Source: an uncultured Erythrobacter sp. (GTDB lineage: Bacteria > Pseudomonadota > Alphaproteobacteria > Sphingomonadales > Sphingomonadaceae). From it: DNA of 64,000 nt. Made by a program: the position numbers and the translations under genes. Positions 38,994 through 47,900 of this stretch are shown in pieces. The notes under the pieces were generated by a model. The model worked only from the letters and a program-made list of their open reading frames with translations, did not search any database and was not told the origin of the DNA. Location of the stretch: assembly GCF_947492365.1 (NCBI RefSeq), contig NZ_CANLMB010000001.1:1726874-1790873 (forward strand), given 5' to 3'. Numbering within the stretch: the first letter of the stretch is position 1; the number at the start of each line of letters is the position of its first letter.

Positions 38994-41582
38994 TCAGACC
39001 GTCGGTGCGGTCTGCTGGATTTGCAGGATGACGAACTCGGCAGGATCAACGGGAGCAATACCCACCGTCATGATGACCTTCCCTTCTTCGATCGTTTCAG
39101 CGGTGTTGTTCTTCGCGTCGCACTGGACGGAGTAATTGTAGAGCGCGCCTTGCTTTGTGAGATCGGCCAGCCAGGTGCTCACCTGAAGCCTCAATGATGA
39201 CCACAAGGCCTCGTTATTGGGCTCGAACACCGCCCATTGGGTCGATCGGAACAAAGTGTCCTCGATATACAGCGTCAGCCGGCGAACCGGGATGTATTTA
39301 TAGGCATCCTCGAATGCATCTGCGCCGCGCAAAGTCCGCGCGCCCCAGACTACCGGGCCATAGGTTGCGAGCGAACGCAGGCAGTTGATGCCTTTGGGGT
39401 TAAGCTCGCCGTTCTCGGCATTGCTCAAAGGCAATTCGAGCTTGGTGATCCCGCCGATCCCGGCATTCTGGCCCGCAGGTGCTTTCCACACGCCGCGTGA
39501 CACATCTGTCGAAGCCATCACGCCGGCCACCGCACCGCACGCCGCGAACAGCGCAGGACGGCTCTTCATCTTCAAGTCTTCCTTGATGATGCGCGGGAAA
39601 TAGACGGCGCAATTGCGCTCGACCTGTTCGCCCGCAGTATTCTTGCCGGTAATGCCCAGATCGGACGCTTGGAGCTGCGAGAGCAGTCCCTGATGGGCTT
39701 TGTCAGACCAGCTCGAAAGCGGATCGACGATGTAGAATGCGCGCCTGTCAGTCGCATAGATGGCGGCCTGCGCGCGCACTGCGGCATCGAGATCCCATTC
39801 GCTCTGCGGGACATCGTCGAGCAGGCGGTGGTCGGGCGGGATGCACAGCAGATTGAACATGTCGCACTTTTCAAGCAGATACATGCCCGTCTTGGTCGAT
39901 TGATTACCAAGATAGGTGGTCGGCTTGAGGTTTTGCCCGTCATTGCCACCAGTCCCCTGGGCCAGCTGCCCATCACCGGGAGGCATTCCCGAAAGCTCGT
40001 CCACCAATGCAAGCGCGCTTTCGCTTTGCAGAACTTTGTCGACGCGGTTGGGGTAGTACTTCTTCTGGCCTTCTTTCGAGACCGAAAGGTTCAGATAACG
40101 CTCCGAAGAGGTCGCATTACCCTTCGCATCATAAAGCGTCAGGGTGAGGTTAAACAGGTCCACCGCCTCGATGTCATACTCGTCATTGAACTGCTCGGCA
40201 GTCTGGTCGGTAATGCCATGCGTATCGGCCTTGGCCGTAAGTCGATTGCCCCAAAGGCCGGGGTTGGCGGCTTTGAGCGTAAGCGCGGGATAGAAAGTGA
40301 TGTCTGACCCGGTCCAGTCTTCCTTCGCCTGCGGCAGGAAGTAGATCGTATCGCCATCAATATAGCGCACATTGTAGACCGTTTCGTCGCCATCAACGGT
40401 GAAAGTATCGCCAATGTCGATAGTGCCGTGCTCGGGCTGGGTTACGGTGAAGCTGGTGTCATCCTCTGATGCGCCTTTCTTGATCGTAGCCCCGGTCGGG
40501 GGCTTGCGCGCGAAGATAGGCTTACAGCACAGGCAGAAATCATCGAGATCGACCGGATTGCCGTCCATCCGCGTGATAGCCATGCTGGCAGGCGCTTTAG
40601 CAGTGGCGGCGGTGAATGAGTTCACCGCATAGGTCGTCTCGTCATTGCCAATCGTGAACTGGTCACCGGCAAGCGGGTCGTGATCACCATTGATAAGGTC
40701 GAGCGTGGCCTGATCGGGACTCGATCCATTATTGGCTGCCTCGATCTCCCAACCGATCGGCATCGGCAAGGCGGTTGGCTGGTCGATACTGACCGGACCA
40801 AATGCGCTGGTCGGCTTGGCAGACAGCGTCAGTTTGAGAGTGAGATTCGAAGGTTTGTCGCCGCTTACTTCGGGATTGGCGATAATGACATAGGTGTTGC
40901 CAGACGTGTCGCCGGTGAAGCTCACCACGTCGCCCAGTTCAGGAATGCCCTTGCCGCCCGTCAGCGTGACGGAAGCACTGCCGGTTCCCGCACCCGTCCA
41001 GCCTTGCGGGCTGGGGCCTTGCGAGAAGGTCATCTTCGTGCATTTGCGGAAGTCCGCCGTGAGTTTGGGAACGATCGTGACCTGTGCAGGCGCCTTATCG
41101 GTTTTCCCCGAATACGCCGTTACCGTGTAGTCGGTGTTGTCACCGTCGAGCTTAAAGGTCATCCCTTCGACCGGCTCGCTTTCGGATGTGTCATCGGGCG
41201 GCGCGACCGCAACTTTTGTGCCCCCTTTGCTCGCATCGGCATCGACCAGCCAGCCATCGGGCACTGCCGGAGGGGCGGGCGGGAAGTGCAACCGCGCCGA
41301 TCCGTCGCCAGTCGTGGGCTCGAACAGCCGCGCGATTACCGCCTGCGAACCGCCATTGGTGAAGAAGTCCTGCACCGCATAGCTCATCGGGTAATCGAAC
41401 TGCAGCCCGCCAAACAGCTTCTGGAAGTCGCCATAGCTGTTGATCGTGATTGGCTGCGTGGTGGAACCGTAAAGCGCACGGCCGATAAAGGCGGCGATAT
41501 TGGTCGCGACAGGCACCATCGAGTGATTGGTGCTCTCCAGCTCTTCAATATAGACGCCGGGATAGGTGACTTCGACGGGCAT
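38994..41582 (-). CDS. eCIS contractile sheath protein with large inserted domains
   Basis: 862 aa. The N-terminus (EVTYPGVYIEELES, VATNIAAFIGRA) and C-terminus (YGPVVWGARTL, YIPVRRLTLYIEDTLF, ANDE-type GKVIMTVGIAPVDPAEFVILQI) are the classic sheath signatures. Sheaths are usually 350-500 aa; here residues about 90-430 are extra. They contain four similar beta modules, for example GDQFTIGNDETTYAVNSF and GDTFTVDGDETVYNVRYI, which would project from the sheath surface. It is the only sheath gene. AAGGA precedes the ATG. It is preceded by the helical-protein gene 74 bp upstream. Confidence 0.9.
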   Translation of the reverse strand: MPVEVTYPGVYIEELESTNHSMVPVATNIAAFIGRALYGSTTQPITINSYGDFQKLFGGLQFDYPMSYAVQDFFTNGGSQAVIARLFEPTTGDGSARLHFPPAPPAVPDGWLVDADASKGGTKVAVAPPDDTSESEPVEGMTFKLDGDNTDYTVTAYSGKTDKAPAQVTIVPKLTADFRKCTKMTFSQGPSPQGWTGAGTGSASVTLTGGKGIPELGDVVSFTGDTSGNTYVIIANPEVSGDKPSNLTLKLTLSAKPTSAFGPVSIDQPTALPMPIGWEIEAANNGSSPDQATLDLINGDHDPLAGDQFTIGNDETTYAVNSFTAATAKAPASMAITRMDGNPVDLDDFCLCCKPIFARKPPTGATIKKGASEDDTSFTVTQPEHGTIDIGDTFTVDGDETVYNVRYIDGDTIYFLPQAKEDWTGSDITFYPALTLKAANPGLWGNRLTAKADTHGITDQTAEQFNDEYDIEAVDLFNLTLTLYDAKGNATSSERYLNLSVSKEGQKKYYPNRVDKVLQSESALALVDELSGMPPGDGQLAQGTGGNDGQNLKPTTYLGNQSTKTGMYLLEKCDMFNLLCIPPDHRLLDDVPQSEWDLDAAVRAQAAIYATDRRAFYIVDPLSSWSDKAHQGLLSQLQASDLGITGKNTAGEQVERNCAVYFPRIIKEDLKMKSRPALFAACGAVAGVMASTDVSRGVWKAPAGQNAGIGGITKLELPLSNAENGELNPKGINCLRSLATYGPVVWGARTLRGADAFEDAYKYIPVRRLTLYIEDTLFRSTQWAVFEPNNEALWSSLRLQVSTWLADLTKQGALYNYSVQCDAKNNTAETIEEGKVIMTVGIAPVDPAEFVILQIQQTAPTV

Positions 41583-41656
41583 GATGCGTCCTTTGGCTAA
41601 GGGTCAGTTGGGCAACGTGGGTCGGAAAGGCGAAAACGCCCCGGAAATTTTCCGGA

Positions 41657-42394
41657 TTACGGCGTTGTGTCGCGTTTGGTTTCGACCGACTGCCAGAAGG
41701 CCTGCTCGGCAGTTGCTTCGCTGTTCATCGCGGTGAGCGGCGCATTGATTGTCGCGGTGACAAACGCCGAATAGGCAGCAATCAACGTGGCCGCGGCGCT
41801 TGACAGCGTGTTGGCTGCCGCTTCGACCGCTGCTTCATAAGTCTGCCGCGCAGTGACACCTGCAAGCTTCATCGTTGCGGTGAGATTCTCGATGCGCGCC
41901 TTCGAATCCTCGTTGAAGGATTTCTCGAACGCCGCCTTCGCATCGCTATCTGCCAGTTCCAGATCGAGCTGCGCACTGTCAACTTGCGACTGATAGGTCA
42001 GCAACGCCGTTTTCCAGGCCGATATCGCAGCCGCCAATGCGCTGCGTGTTTCCTCGCCGGTTTTGCTCGAAGCAAGATCCAAGGTCAAAACCGCTTTTGC
42101 AAATGTGTTGCAATCGGTGCCGATATCAGTCCCGTTGCCAGCACATTCATCAGTCGGATCCTTAAGAGGATGCCCATCAAGAAAAATATCGATTTCAGTA
42201 GCAAAATATTGATCTGCCGACTCAGCTAATGCTTCGGCGTCAATATCTACAATCGGCTCCATCATGATCCCGAGTGCAGTATTTACACTCAACATGTCAT
42301 TCAAAGTCACAGATGGTGGAGCATCGCCCACCACCCGAGCTGACGACGTCGATCCAGTCGACTCTTGCTTGCTCGCATTATTCTTCTTTGGCAC
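41657..42394 (-). CDS. Ala-rich helical protein of unknown function, first gene of eCIS operon
   Basis: 245 aa, GTG start with an excellent GGAGGT just upstream. The first 35 residues are polar and disordered; residues about 95-235 are Ala-rich, long amphipathic helices (coiled-coil-like) without Cys pairs or enzyme motifs. A short N-terminal stretch (ARVVGDAPPSVTLNDML) recalls R-body RebB proteins, but the rest does not. Position at the head of the operon and its helices make a scaffold or short tape-measure role conceivable; the operon otherwise lacks a tape-measure gene. This is inference only. Confidence 0.6.
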   Translation of the reverse strand: MPKKNNASKQESTGSTSSARVVGDAPPSVTLNDMLSVNTALGIMMEPIVDIDAEALAESADQYFATEIDIFLDGHPLKDPTDECAGNGTDIGTDCNTFAKAVLTLDLASSKTGEETRSALAAAISAWKTALLTYQSQVDSAQLDLELADSDAKAAFEKSFNEDSKARIENLTATMKLAGVTARQTYEAAVEAAANTLSSAAATLIAAYSAFVTATINAPLTAMNSEATAEQAFWQSVETKRDTTP

Positions 42395-42399
42395 ACCTT

Positions 42400-42423
42400 A
42401 CCTCCGTAACAATATTTGGAGGT
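42400..42423 (-). promoter_or_regulatory. Hairpin masking the Shine-Dalgarno of the first eCIS gene
   Basis: In the transcript, ACCUCC (42423-42418) can pair perfectly with GGAGGU (42405-42400), the ribosome-binding site of the GTG-initiated gene at 42394. The loop is 12 nt and AU-rich. The whole Shine-Dalgarno is inside the stem. This could keep translation low until the hairpin melts or is opened by a factor. Confidence 0.55.
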
Positions 42424-42427
42424 GATG

Positions 42428-42563
42428 TCATAGATGCGCCAAAAGACTCATCAGTAAATCGCGATCGTCCTATAATCAGACATTAACTATGAATAGTCAC
42501 CATAGTCTTAATCGCATGATTGACTATGATCCGCCCTATATTGAGCATCAATTTTTCTATGAT
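42428..42563. promoter_or_regulatory. Cluster of CTATGA motifs upstream of the eCIS operon
   Basis: Five CTATGA-like copies lie in 136 bp of AT-rich sequence: TCATAG at 42428, ACTATGA at 42486, CATAGTC at 42501 (inverted), GACTATGAT at 42522, TCTATGAT at 42556. Mixed orientation and close spacing suggest operator sites or a promoter region for the operon. The remainder of the 403-bp gap up to 42797 holds no gene that I can see. Confidence 0.4.
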
Positions 42564-42797
42564 TTTCCCTCGATTTTGCGTCCGGCGAGCAAGTAGGTGA
42601 TCGGAGCACTTTCAGCCCGTTGATCATTGCCTTTTGCCCATGCCGCCAAACGGCTCGAATTAGGGGTATTCACCTGCGCAATGGCGCTCGGCCTCGGGGG
42701 ATACCTGACGGTGTGGGAGACACCTGCACGAGCCACGAATAGCTGGGCCGAGCCGATAAAAACCCGGCCCTAGGACACCTTCAAAATGACCCTTCGG

Positions 42798-43439
42798 TCA
42801 GATGTTGGGCCAGTAGGATGCCAATGGTTTATCGGTTATGTTGAACGTATCTCTCAGAACCGCACCATTGATCCCCGGCACAGAGTCGCTGCCGAAACCG
42901 GGCGCACTGTTTGTCCCGTCGGTGTATTGCCACAGCGTCCAGAAGCTCCACGGAGCCGGCAATTGCGGCGAATCCGAACCGTAATCGGCAATCCAGAGCG
43001 GGCAATTGTGCAGCACACTTGAATCGCCCGGATGCCCGGCCGTGAGACTTCGCAGCACATTGCTGCCGTAAACGACAGGATAGCGCCCAAGTTTGCTGTG
43101 AATCTGGTTCACGAAGTCGCACAGCACGTCAAAAGCAGTGCCTTCGCGCTCAACGTCGACCGCCACCAGCTCATCTTGGTCAGGCTTGGCAAAATCCAGA
43201 TAGTAGTTCGCTTGTTCGATACCATTCTGTGGCGTCAGGAAGTGATATGAGCCCCACATCAATCCTGCTGCTTTCGCAGCCCCTTGCCGCGCAATGAAAG
43301 TCCCGTCTTTAAAATACAGCCCTTCGGTTGCCTTGTGGATCACGGCCCGAATGCCGGAACCAAAAATAGCATTCCAATCTGTTATATCAGTTTCGTGATA
43401 GACATCGATAATGTTGTTCTGAAATGGAATAGCAGACAT
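42798..43439 (-). CDS. GH25-family lysozyme (muramidase)
   Basis: Predicted N-acetylmuramidase, 213 aa, cutting the glycan strands of peptidoglycan. GH25 pattern: IDVYHETDITDW at the start, AVIHKATEG, WGSYHFLTP, and the catalytic DxE in ELVAVDVERE; WTLWQYTDG near the end is also typical. There is no signal peptide. GGGGG precedes the ATG by 5-6 nt. It lies upstream of the eCIS operon on the same strand, separated by 403 bp. It may free the particles by lysing the producer, help penetration, or be unrelated; the first is favoured by the missing signal peptide (inference). Confidence 0.85.
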   Translation of the reverse strand: MSAIPFQNNIIDVYHETDITDWNAIFGSGIRAVIHKATEGLYFKDGTFIARQGAAKAAGLMWGSYHFLTPQNGIEQANYYLDFAKPDQDELVAVDVEREGTAFDVLCDFVNQIHSKLGRYPVVYGSNVLRSLTAGHPGDSSVLHNCPLWIADYGSDSPQLPAPWSFWTLWQYTDGTNSAPGFGSDSVPGINGAVLRDTFNITDKPLASYWPNI

Positions 43440-43478
43440 AGATCCCCCAATCTTTGGATACTTGTTACTCCACCCTTC

Positions 43479-43505
43479 ATTATAATTCGAGTCTCAAATA
43501 TTTGA
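43479..43505 (-). promoter_or_regulatory. Putative promoter of the GH25 gene with a 12-bp palindrome
   Basis: A perfect -10 TATAAT (43484-43479) lies about 40 nt before the GH25 start, with a weak -35-like TTCAAA 16 nt upstream. The -35 area overlaps the palindrome TCAAATATTTGA (43494-43505), a possible operator. The rest of the AT-rich gap 43440-43753 to the divergent protease gene shows no further gene. Confidence 0.45.
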
Positions 43506-43753
43506 ATGAGATATCAATTGCGTTTCTGCAAAATAAGACCGTAACGACCTGCACTCATCGATCAATCTATACCCTTGAGCGGCGTTTCAAGATTGGCCTG
43601 CACGCTTAGCCAAGACATTATTCGGAGGGTGTCCCGGCAGGTTTTGTGTACGAATTGCGGTGATCCAAATCAGTTTGCAGGTTCGCCAGCCGTTGCTAGG
43701 AAACGCTGGCATATGAAATGCTTGGGTCGAACGGGAGTTGCGTCGAAGTCGTT

Positions 43754-44965
43754 ATGTTGTCTCAACTCAACTACCATGAATCCATCGCGGATTGGCTCCT
43801 CCAGAATGAGCAGGGCGTTTGGGACTGGTTCTCGAACGCGAAATTGCAGGAGGAGCAAAATTCCGAAACTCGGGACCTCCTGCTGAAGCAGACCTATAGG
43901 CTCTCGCGCGAGACGCACGGCAGTGCCTATGAATGCTGCGAAGCTGCGATGGCGAGGCTTGGTGTCGAAGCCCCGGTGACGCTTTATCAGGCGGGCGACG
44001 GAGCGATGAATGCTGCGCTGTTCTTCATTCCTGGCGAAATTCACATCGTGCTCTATGGCCCGATCCTCGAGAAGCTTTCCGAGATCGAGCTCACCGCGCT
44101 GTTCGGGCACGAGCTTTCGCACTATCTGCTCTGGACTCTGAATGAGCGTCGGTATCGCATCGCGCAGCAGATCATCGACGACGCCGTGCAGCAATCGGCA
44201 AGCGAATATGCGCTTTATGAAACCGCGCGGCTCTATCTCTTATCGACCGAGGTCTTTGCAGACCGGGGTGCGGTGATCGCGGCGGGCGGGCCTGACGCGG
44301 CGATTGCCGTCTTGCTGAAAGTCATGACCGGCCTTGCCGCGACCGACCCCAAGGCGTTTCTCGAACAGGCTGCCGAGCTCGATGCCAAAGGCGAGATCGC
44401 CAAGAATCCGAGCCATCCTGAAACCTATATGCGCGCGCTCTTCATCGACCGCTGGTGCCGTGATAGCGCCAAGGGCACCGAGGGCACCGAGGGCACCGAG
44501 GGCAAGGGTATCGATGATTGGGTTCTGGCAAAGCTCAAGGGACCGATGGCGATCGGCAGTCTCGACCTTCTCGACCAGAACCGGCTGACGGTCATCACAA
44601 GGCAGCTGTTCGCGCTGCTGCTACACGACAGCAACCTGGCGAGCCCAATGGTGGTCACGCAGATCAAGCAGTTCTTCCCCGATTGGCAGGGCGAGGAAGA
44701 GATCCGCCTCGATCCGGAAAAGCTGAACGAACTGGCGCAGGATCGCAGCATTCGCGACTATATGATCGCTCTGCTTATCGACCTCGCCCATGCCGACCCC
44801 GACCAGACAGAGGAAATGCTGGTGCGCGGCGGTAAGTTCGCAGCGAGCATGGATTGGGAGGACGATTACCGCGACAACCTCAAATCTCTGCTCAAGATGC
44901 GCAAACCGCAGGTCGACCGGATCATGCGCGCCTCCGAAAAGGTCAGCTGGAAGGTGGGTGGATGA
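43754..44965 (+). CDS. M48-type zinc metalloprotease-like protein
   Basis: 403 aa. The zinc motif HELSH (His119, Glu120, His123) is followed by STEVFADRGAV (Glu166 as third ligand, Asp170), the arrangement of M48/HtpX peptidases. No membrane helices flank it, so it is soluble, unlike HtpX. The C-terminal half is helical and unassigned, with a short GTEG repeat. The start is uncertain: ATG 43754 is used, but 43718 is in frame and neither has a good Shine-Dalgarno. Its stop overlaps the helicase start by ATGA, so the two are coupled. A role as the regulatory or effector protease of a defence module is an inference. Confidence 0.72.
   Translation: MLSQLNYHESIADWLLQNEQGVWDWFSNAKLQEEQNSETRDLLLKQTYRLSRETHGSAYECCEAAMARLGVEAPVTLYQAGDGAMNAALFFIPGEIHIVLYGPILEKLSEIELTALFGHELSHYLLWTLNERRYRIAQQIIDDAVQQSASEYALYETARLYLLSTEVFADRGAVIAAGGPDAAIAVLLKVMTGLAATDPKAFLEQAAELDAKGEIAKNPSHPETYMRALFIDRWCRDSAKGTEGTEGTEGKGIDDWVLAKLKGPMAIGSLDLLDQNRLTVITRQLFALLLHDSNLASPMVVTQIKQFFPDWQGEEEIRLDPEKLNELAQDRSIRDYMIALLIDLAHADPDQTEEMLVRGGKFAASMDWEDDYRDNLKSLLKMRKPQVDRIMRASEKVSWKVGG
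44474..44500 (+). repeat. Three tandem 9-bp units
   Basis: GGCACCGAG repeated three times, in frame, encoding Gly-Thr-Glu units in a linker of the metalloprotease-like protein. Confidence 0.8.
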
Positions 44966-47900
44966 GCCAGGAAGAGAACCTCGCGCCCGCCTCGCCGGAC
45001 AACGCTCCCGCGGCCCGTGCTCCGCGACCGCTGGCGAAAGCGATGGAGGATTATTCCGGGCGCATTCCTGAAAATGACCTCGTGCACATGTTCGTGCCGC
45101 TGATGCGCCAACTCGCCGCGCTGCATGCAGACGGGCGCGTGGCCGATATCAATTCCGAAAGCGTGGTCGAGAATTCGGACGGGACACTCGCGCTTGCCCG
45201 CCCTGAAGGCTTTCCGATCATCGCCAACGACGCGGCTCTGCGAGCGGTCGAGCCGCATGCGGTGTCATCGCTCAACATCGTCGGCAATCTCGAAGTCACG
45301 AAGGACAACACCAAGGGCACGAGCCTGCGCGACCAGTCGGTCGCTACCGAAGGTCAGGAAATCGACCGCCCGCTCTACGTCGCTGGCTACCACGTCTGGG
45401 AAAAGCTGCTCGGGCACCACGACGAGAGGACCGACATTTTCGCCTTGGGACAATTGCTTGCCGCTTTGTCCTGCGATCTCGATTTCGAAAGCGAGAGCGA
45501 CCTTGCGGATTTTGCGACCTGGCGGACCAATCTGTTCCGTCTCAACCCGCATCTTCACCCGGTCGTCGCCTCGCTGATCGAAAACATGACGCCGCTTAAC
45601 CGGCGCGATCGCCTGAGTGACATGGGCGCGATTGCGCACCGGCTGGAGAATTATCGCGAGGACAGCTTGACGCTGGATCCGGAGCGTGTGCTCGACGGGG
45701 TTTCGTCGATCCCCGACCGCCGCACCGCTGTCCTCTCGCACCTGCGCGACCGTCTGTTCGATCTGTCTCGCCGCAACAAGCTTATTCATTTTCGGCCGAC
45801 GCAGGCCAGCGTGAACCTCACCGTTGCCAGCGTGCCGCTGGTCATGCGGCTCGAATCGATCCGCGAAGACCAGCTGTGCACCTGGAACAGTCGGTTTGCG
45901 AAAGACGTCCTGTCGACCAAGGCCCAGCCGCTCGGGCGCTGGTTGAGGTTCGAGGACCAGACCTACCTGCCATCATCGCTTGACCGCATCCTCCAGCAAT
46001 CGCGCCGTGACCGCGCCGAATACGGCTTCAGCAATCTGCGGCTGGTGGTGGCATTCCTCAACTGGACCAACCTCAAGGACGCGCCGAACGACAAGATCAA
46101 TTCACCGCTTTTGTGGTTGCCGGTGGAGGTCACCAAGAAGAAGGGCGTGCGTGATCGCTACACCTTCCGGGCGCTCGACACCGAAGCCGAATTCAACCCC
46201 GCGCTCCGCCACTTTCTCAAGCAGCTCTACGATATCGATCTGCCCGCGACGATCGACCTTTCCGAAACCACGATCGAACAGGTCCATGCCGATCTCATGG
46301 CGCAGATCCATGCGAGCGAGCCGGGTGTCACGCTCGATCTGACCAAGGCGCCTTCGATCAGGCTGATCCACGAGAAAGCTGTCCAGCGCCTTCGCCAATA
46401 TGAAAAGCGACGCGGAAAGAGCCAGCGCCGCACGATTGGCCGCCCGGACTTCAGTTACGACCGCGACAATTACAGGCCGCTAGGTCGCGCATTGTTCGAA
46501 CGCCATGTCGTGATCAAGCCGCTGCCGCAGCGTGCCACGCTCGGTCTGCCCATGCCAGCCCCTCGCCCCGACTTCATGAGCGGTGCGGGGATCAAGGAAA
46601 CCGAGAAGTACTCGCTTGAAAAGGAAGACAAGGGCAAGTTTGCGTGGGAGATCGACTGCGCGCAGGTCACGCTTGCTCACTTCAACTATCGCAAGATGTC
46701 GCTGGTGCGCGACTATTCTGCGTTGATCGAGAAAGCCGACGATCAAGAATCGTTCGATCGCCTGTTCGCGATTGCTCCGCGCGATGTCGACACACAGGCA
46801 CCCGAGCCGCTAACACCGGGGGAGCAGTGGAACGTGGTCGCCTCCGACGCGACGCAGGATGCCGCGGTTGCGATGGCGCGCGACGGGGCCAGCTTCATCA
46901 TTCAGGGGCCACCCGGCACCGGCAAGTCGCAAACGATTACTAACCTCATCGCGGACTTTGCCGCGCGTGGGAAACGTGTGCTGTTTGTGTGTGAGAAACG
47001 TGCCGCGCTCGACGTCGTGTTCAACCGGCTGAAGCAGGCGGGGCTCGAACGGCTCGCGACGCTCATTCACGACAGTCAGGAGGACAAGAAGCCGTTCATC
47101 CAGGACCTCAACCAATGCTATGATGATTGGGTCAAGAACGAGAGCAGGCTCGAGCAACTGACCGCGACGCGCGACCGCACAGTTAGGGCGCTTGCTCACA
47201 ATTTCCGCCAGATCGACGAATTCGAGACCGCACTCGGCAGCGTCGGTTCGGACGAAGCGATCTCGATCCGCGCGCTGATTCACCGTCAAATTGAGCTGCC
47301 GCCGATCGAAGGGGAATACCCATTCTCGGTGCGCGAGCGTCTGCCTACGCCCGATGAATGGGAGGCGGCCAAGCCGCTCTCGATCAAGATTGAACAGGTG
47401 ATGCGTCAGTCCTTCGGCCTGGCGAGCCTGTCGCAAATGCCCTTTGCGCTGCTTTCGCAATCAACAGCTCAGGACGAGCGCGCCTATGCTCGCACCGAGG
47501 AATTCATCAACCGCGCCGAACCGCTCGCCGACCGGCTGAACGAACAATTGGAACGATTGCCCGACTATCTGCGCAGCGACGATGTCTCGCTCGCGGATTT
47601 GCACGCGATTGCCGAGACCTGTGCGGCAGCGAAGGAAACCGGGCTCGCTGCAAATCTCGACCTGCTCGATGAGAATTCTGCCGGCAGCACCAGGCTGGCG
47701 CAGTTCCAGGCGACTTACCGCACACTCGAGCGCAAGCATTCCGAAGCGAGCGAGGCGGCGAGCCATTGGCACGATCCGTTCGACCCAGATGATGCGGCGA
47801 GTGGTCTTGCTCTGGCGGAGACGAAGGAGCCGGGCTTCTTCAAGTTCCTGAGCGGTCAATGGCGCAGTCTGAAGGCCTCGGTCGAGGCCCGTTATGACTT

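Noticed and set aside
41657..42394. R-body RebB protein
   Set aside because: Only about 17 N-terminal residues resemble RebB; length and the remaining helical sequence do not fit.
42748..42775. Terminator between the GH25 gene and the eCIS operon
   Set aside because: A GGGCCG/CGGCCC stem exists but the T-run lies inside the loop, not after the stem.
22013..43439. Prophage or type VI secretion system
   Set aside because: No capsid, portal, terminase, integrase or lysis cassette, and no TssJ/L/M; DUF4255, Afp15-like ATPase and Afp7-like proteins point to an eCIS.
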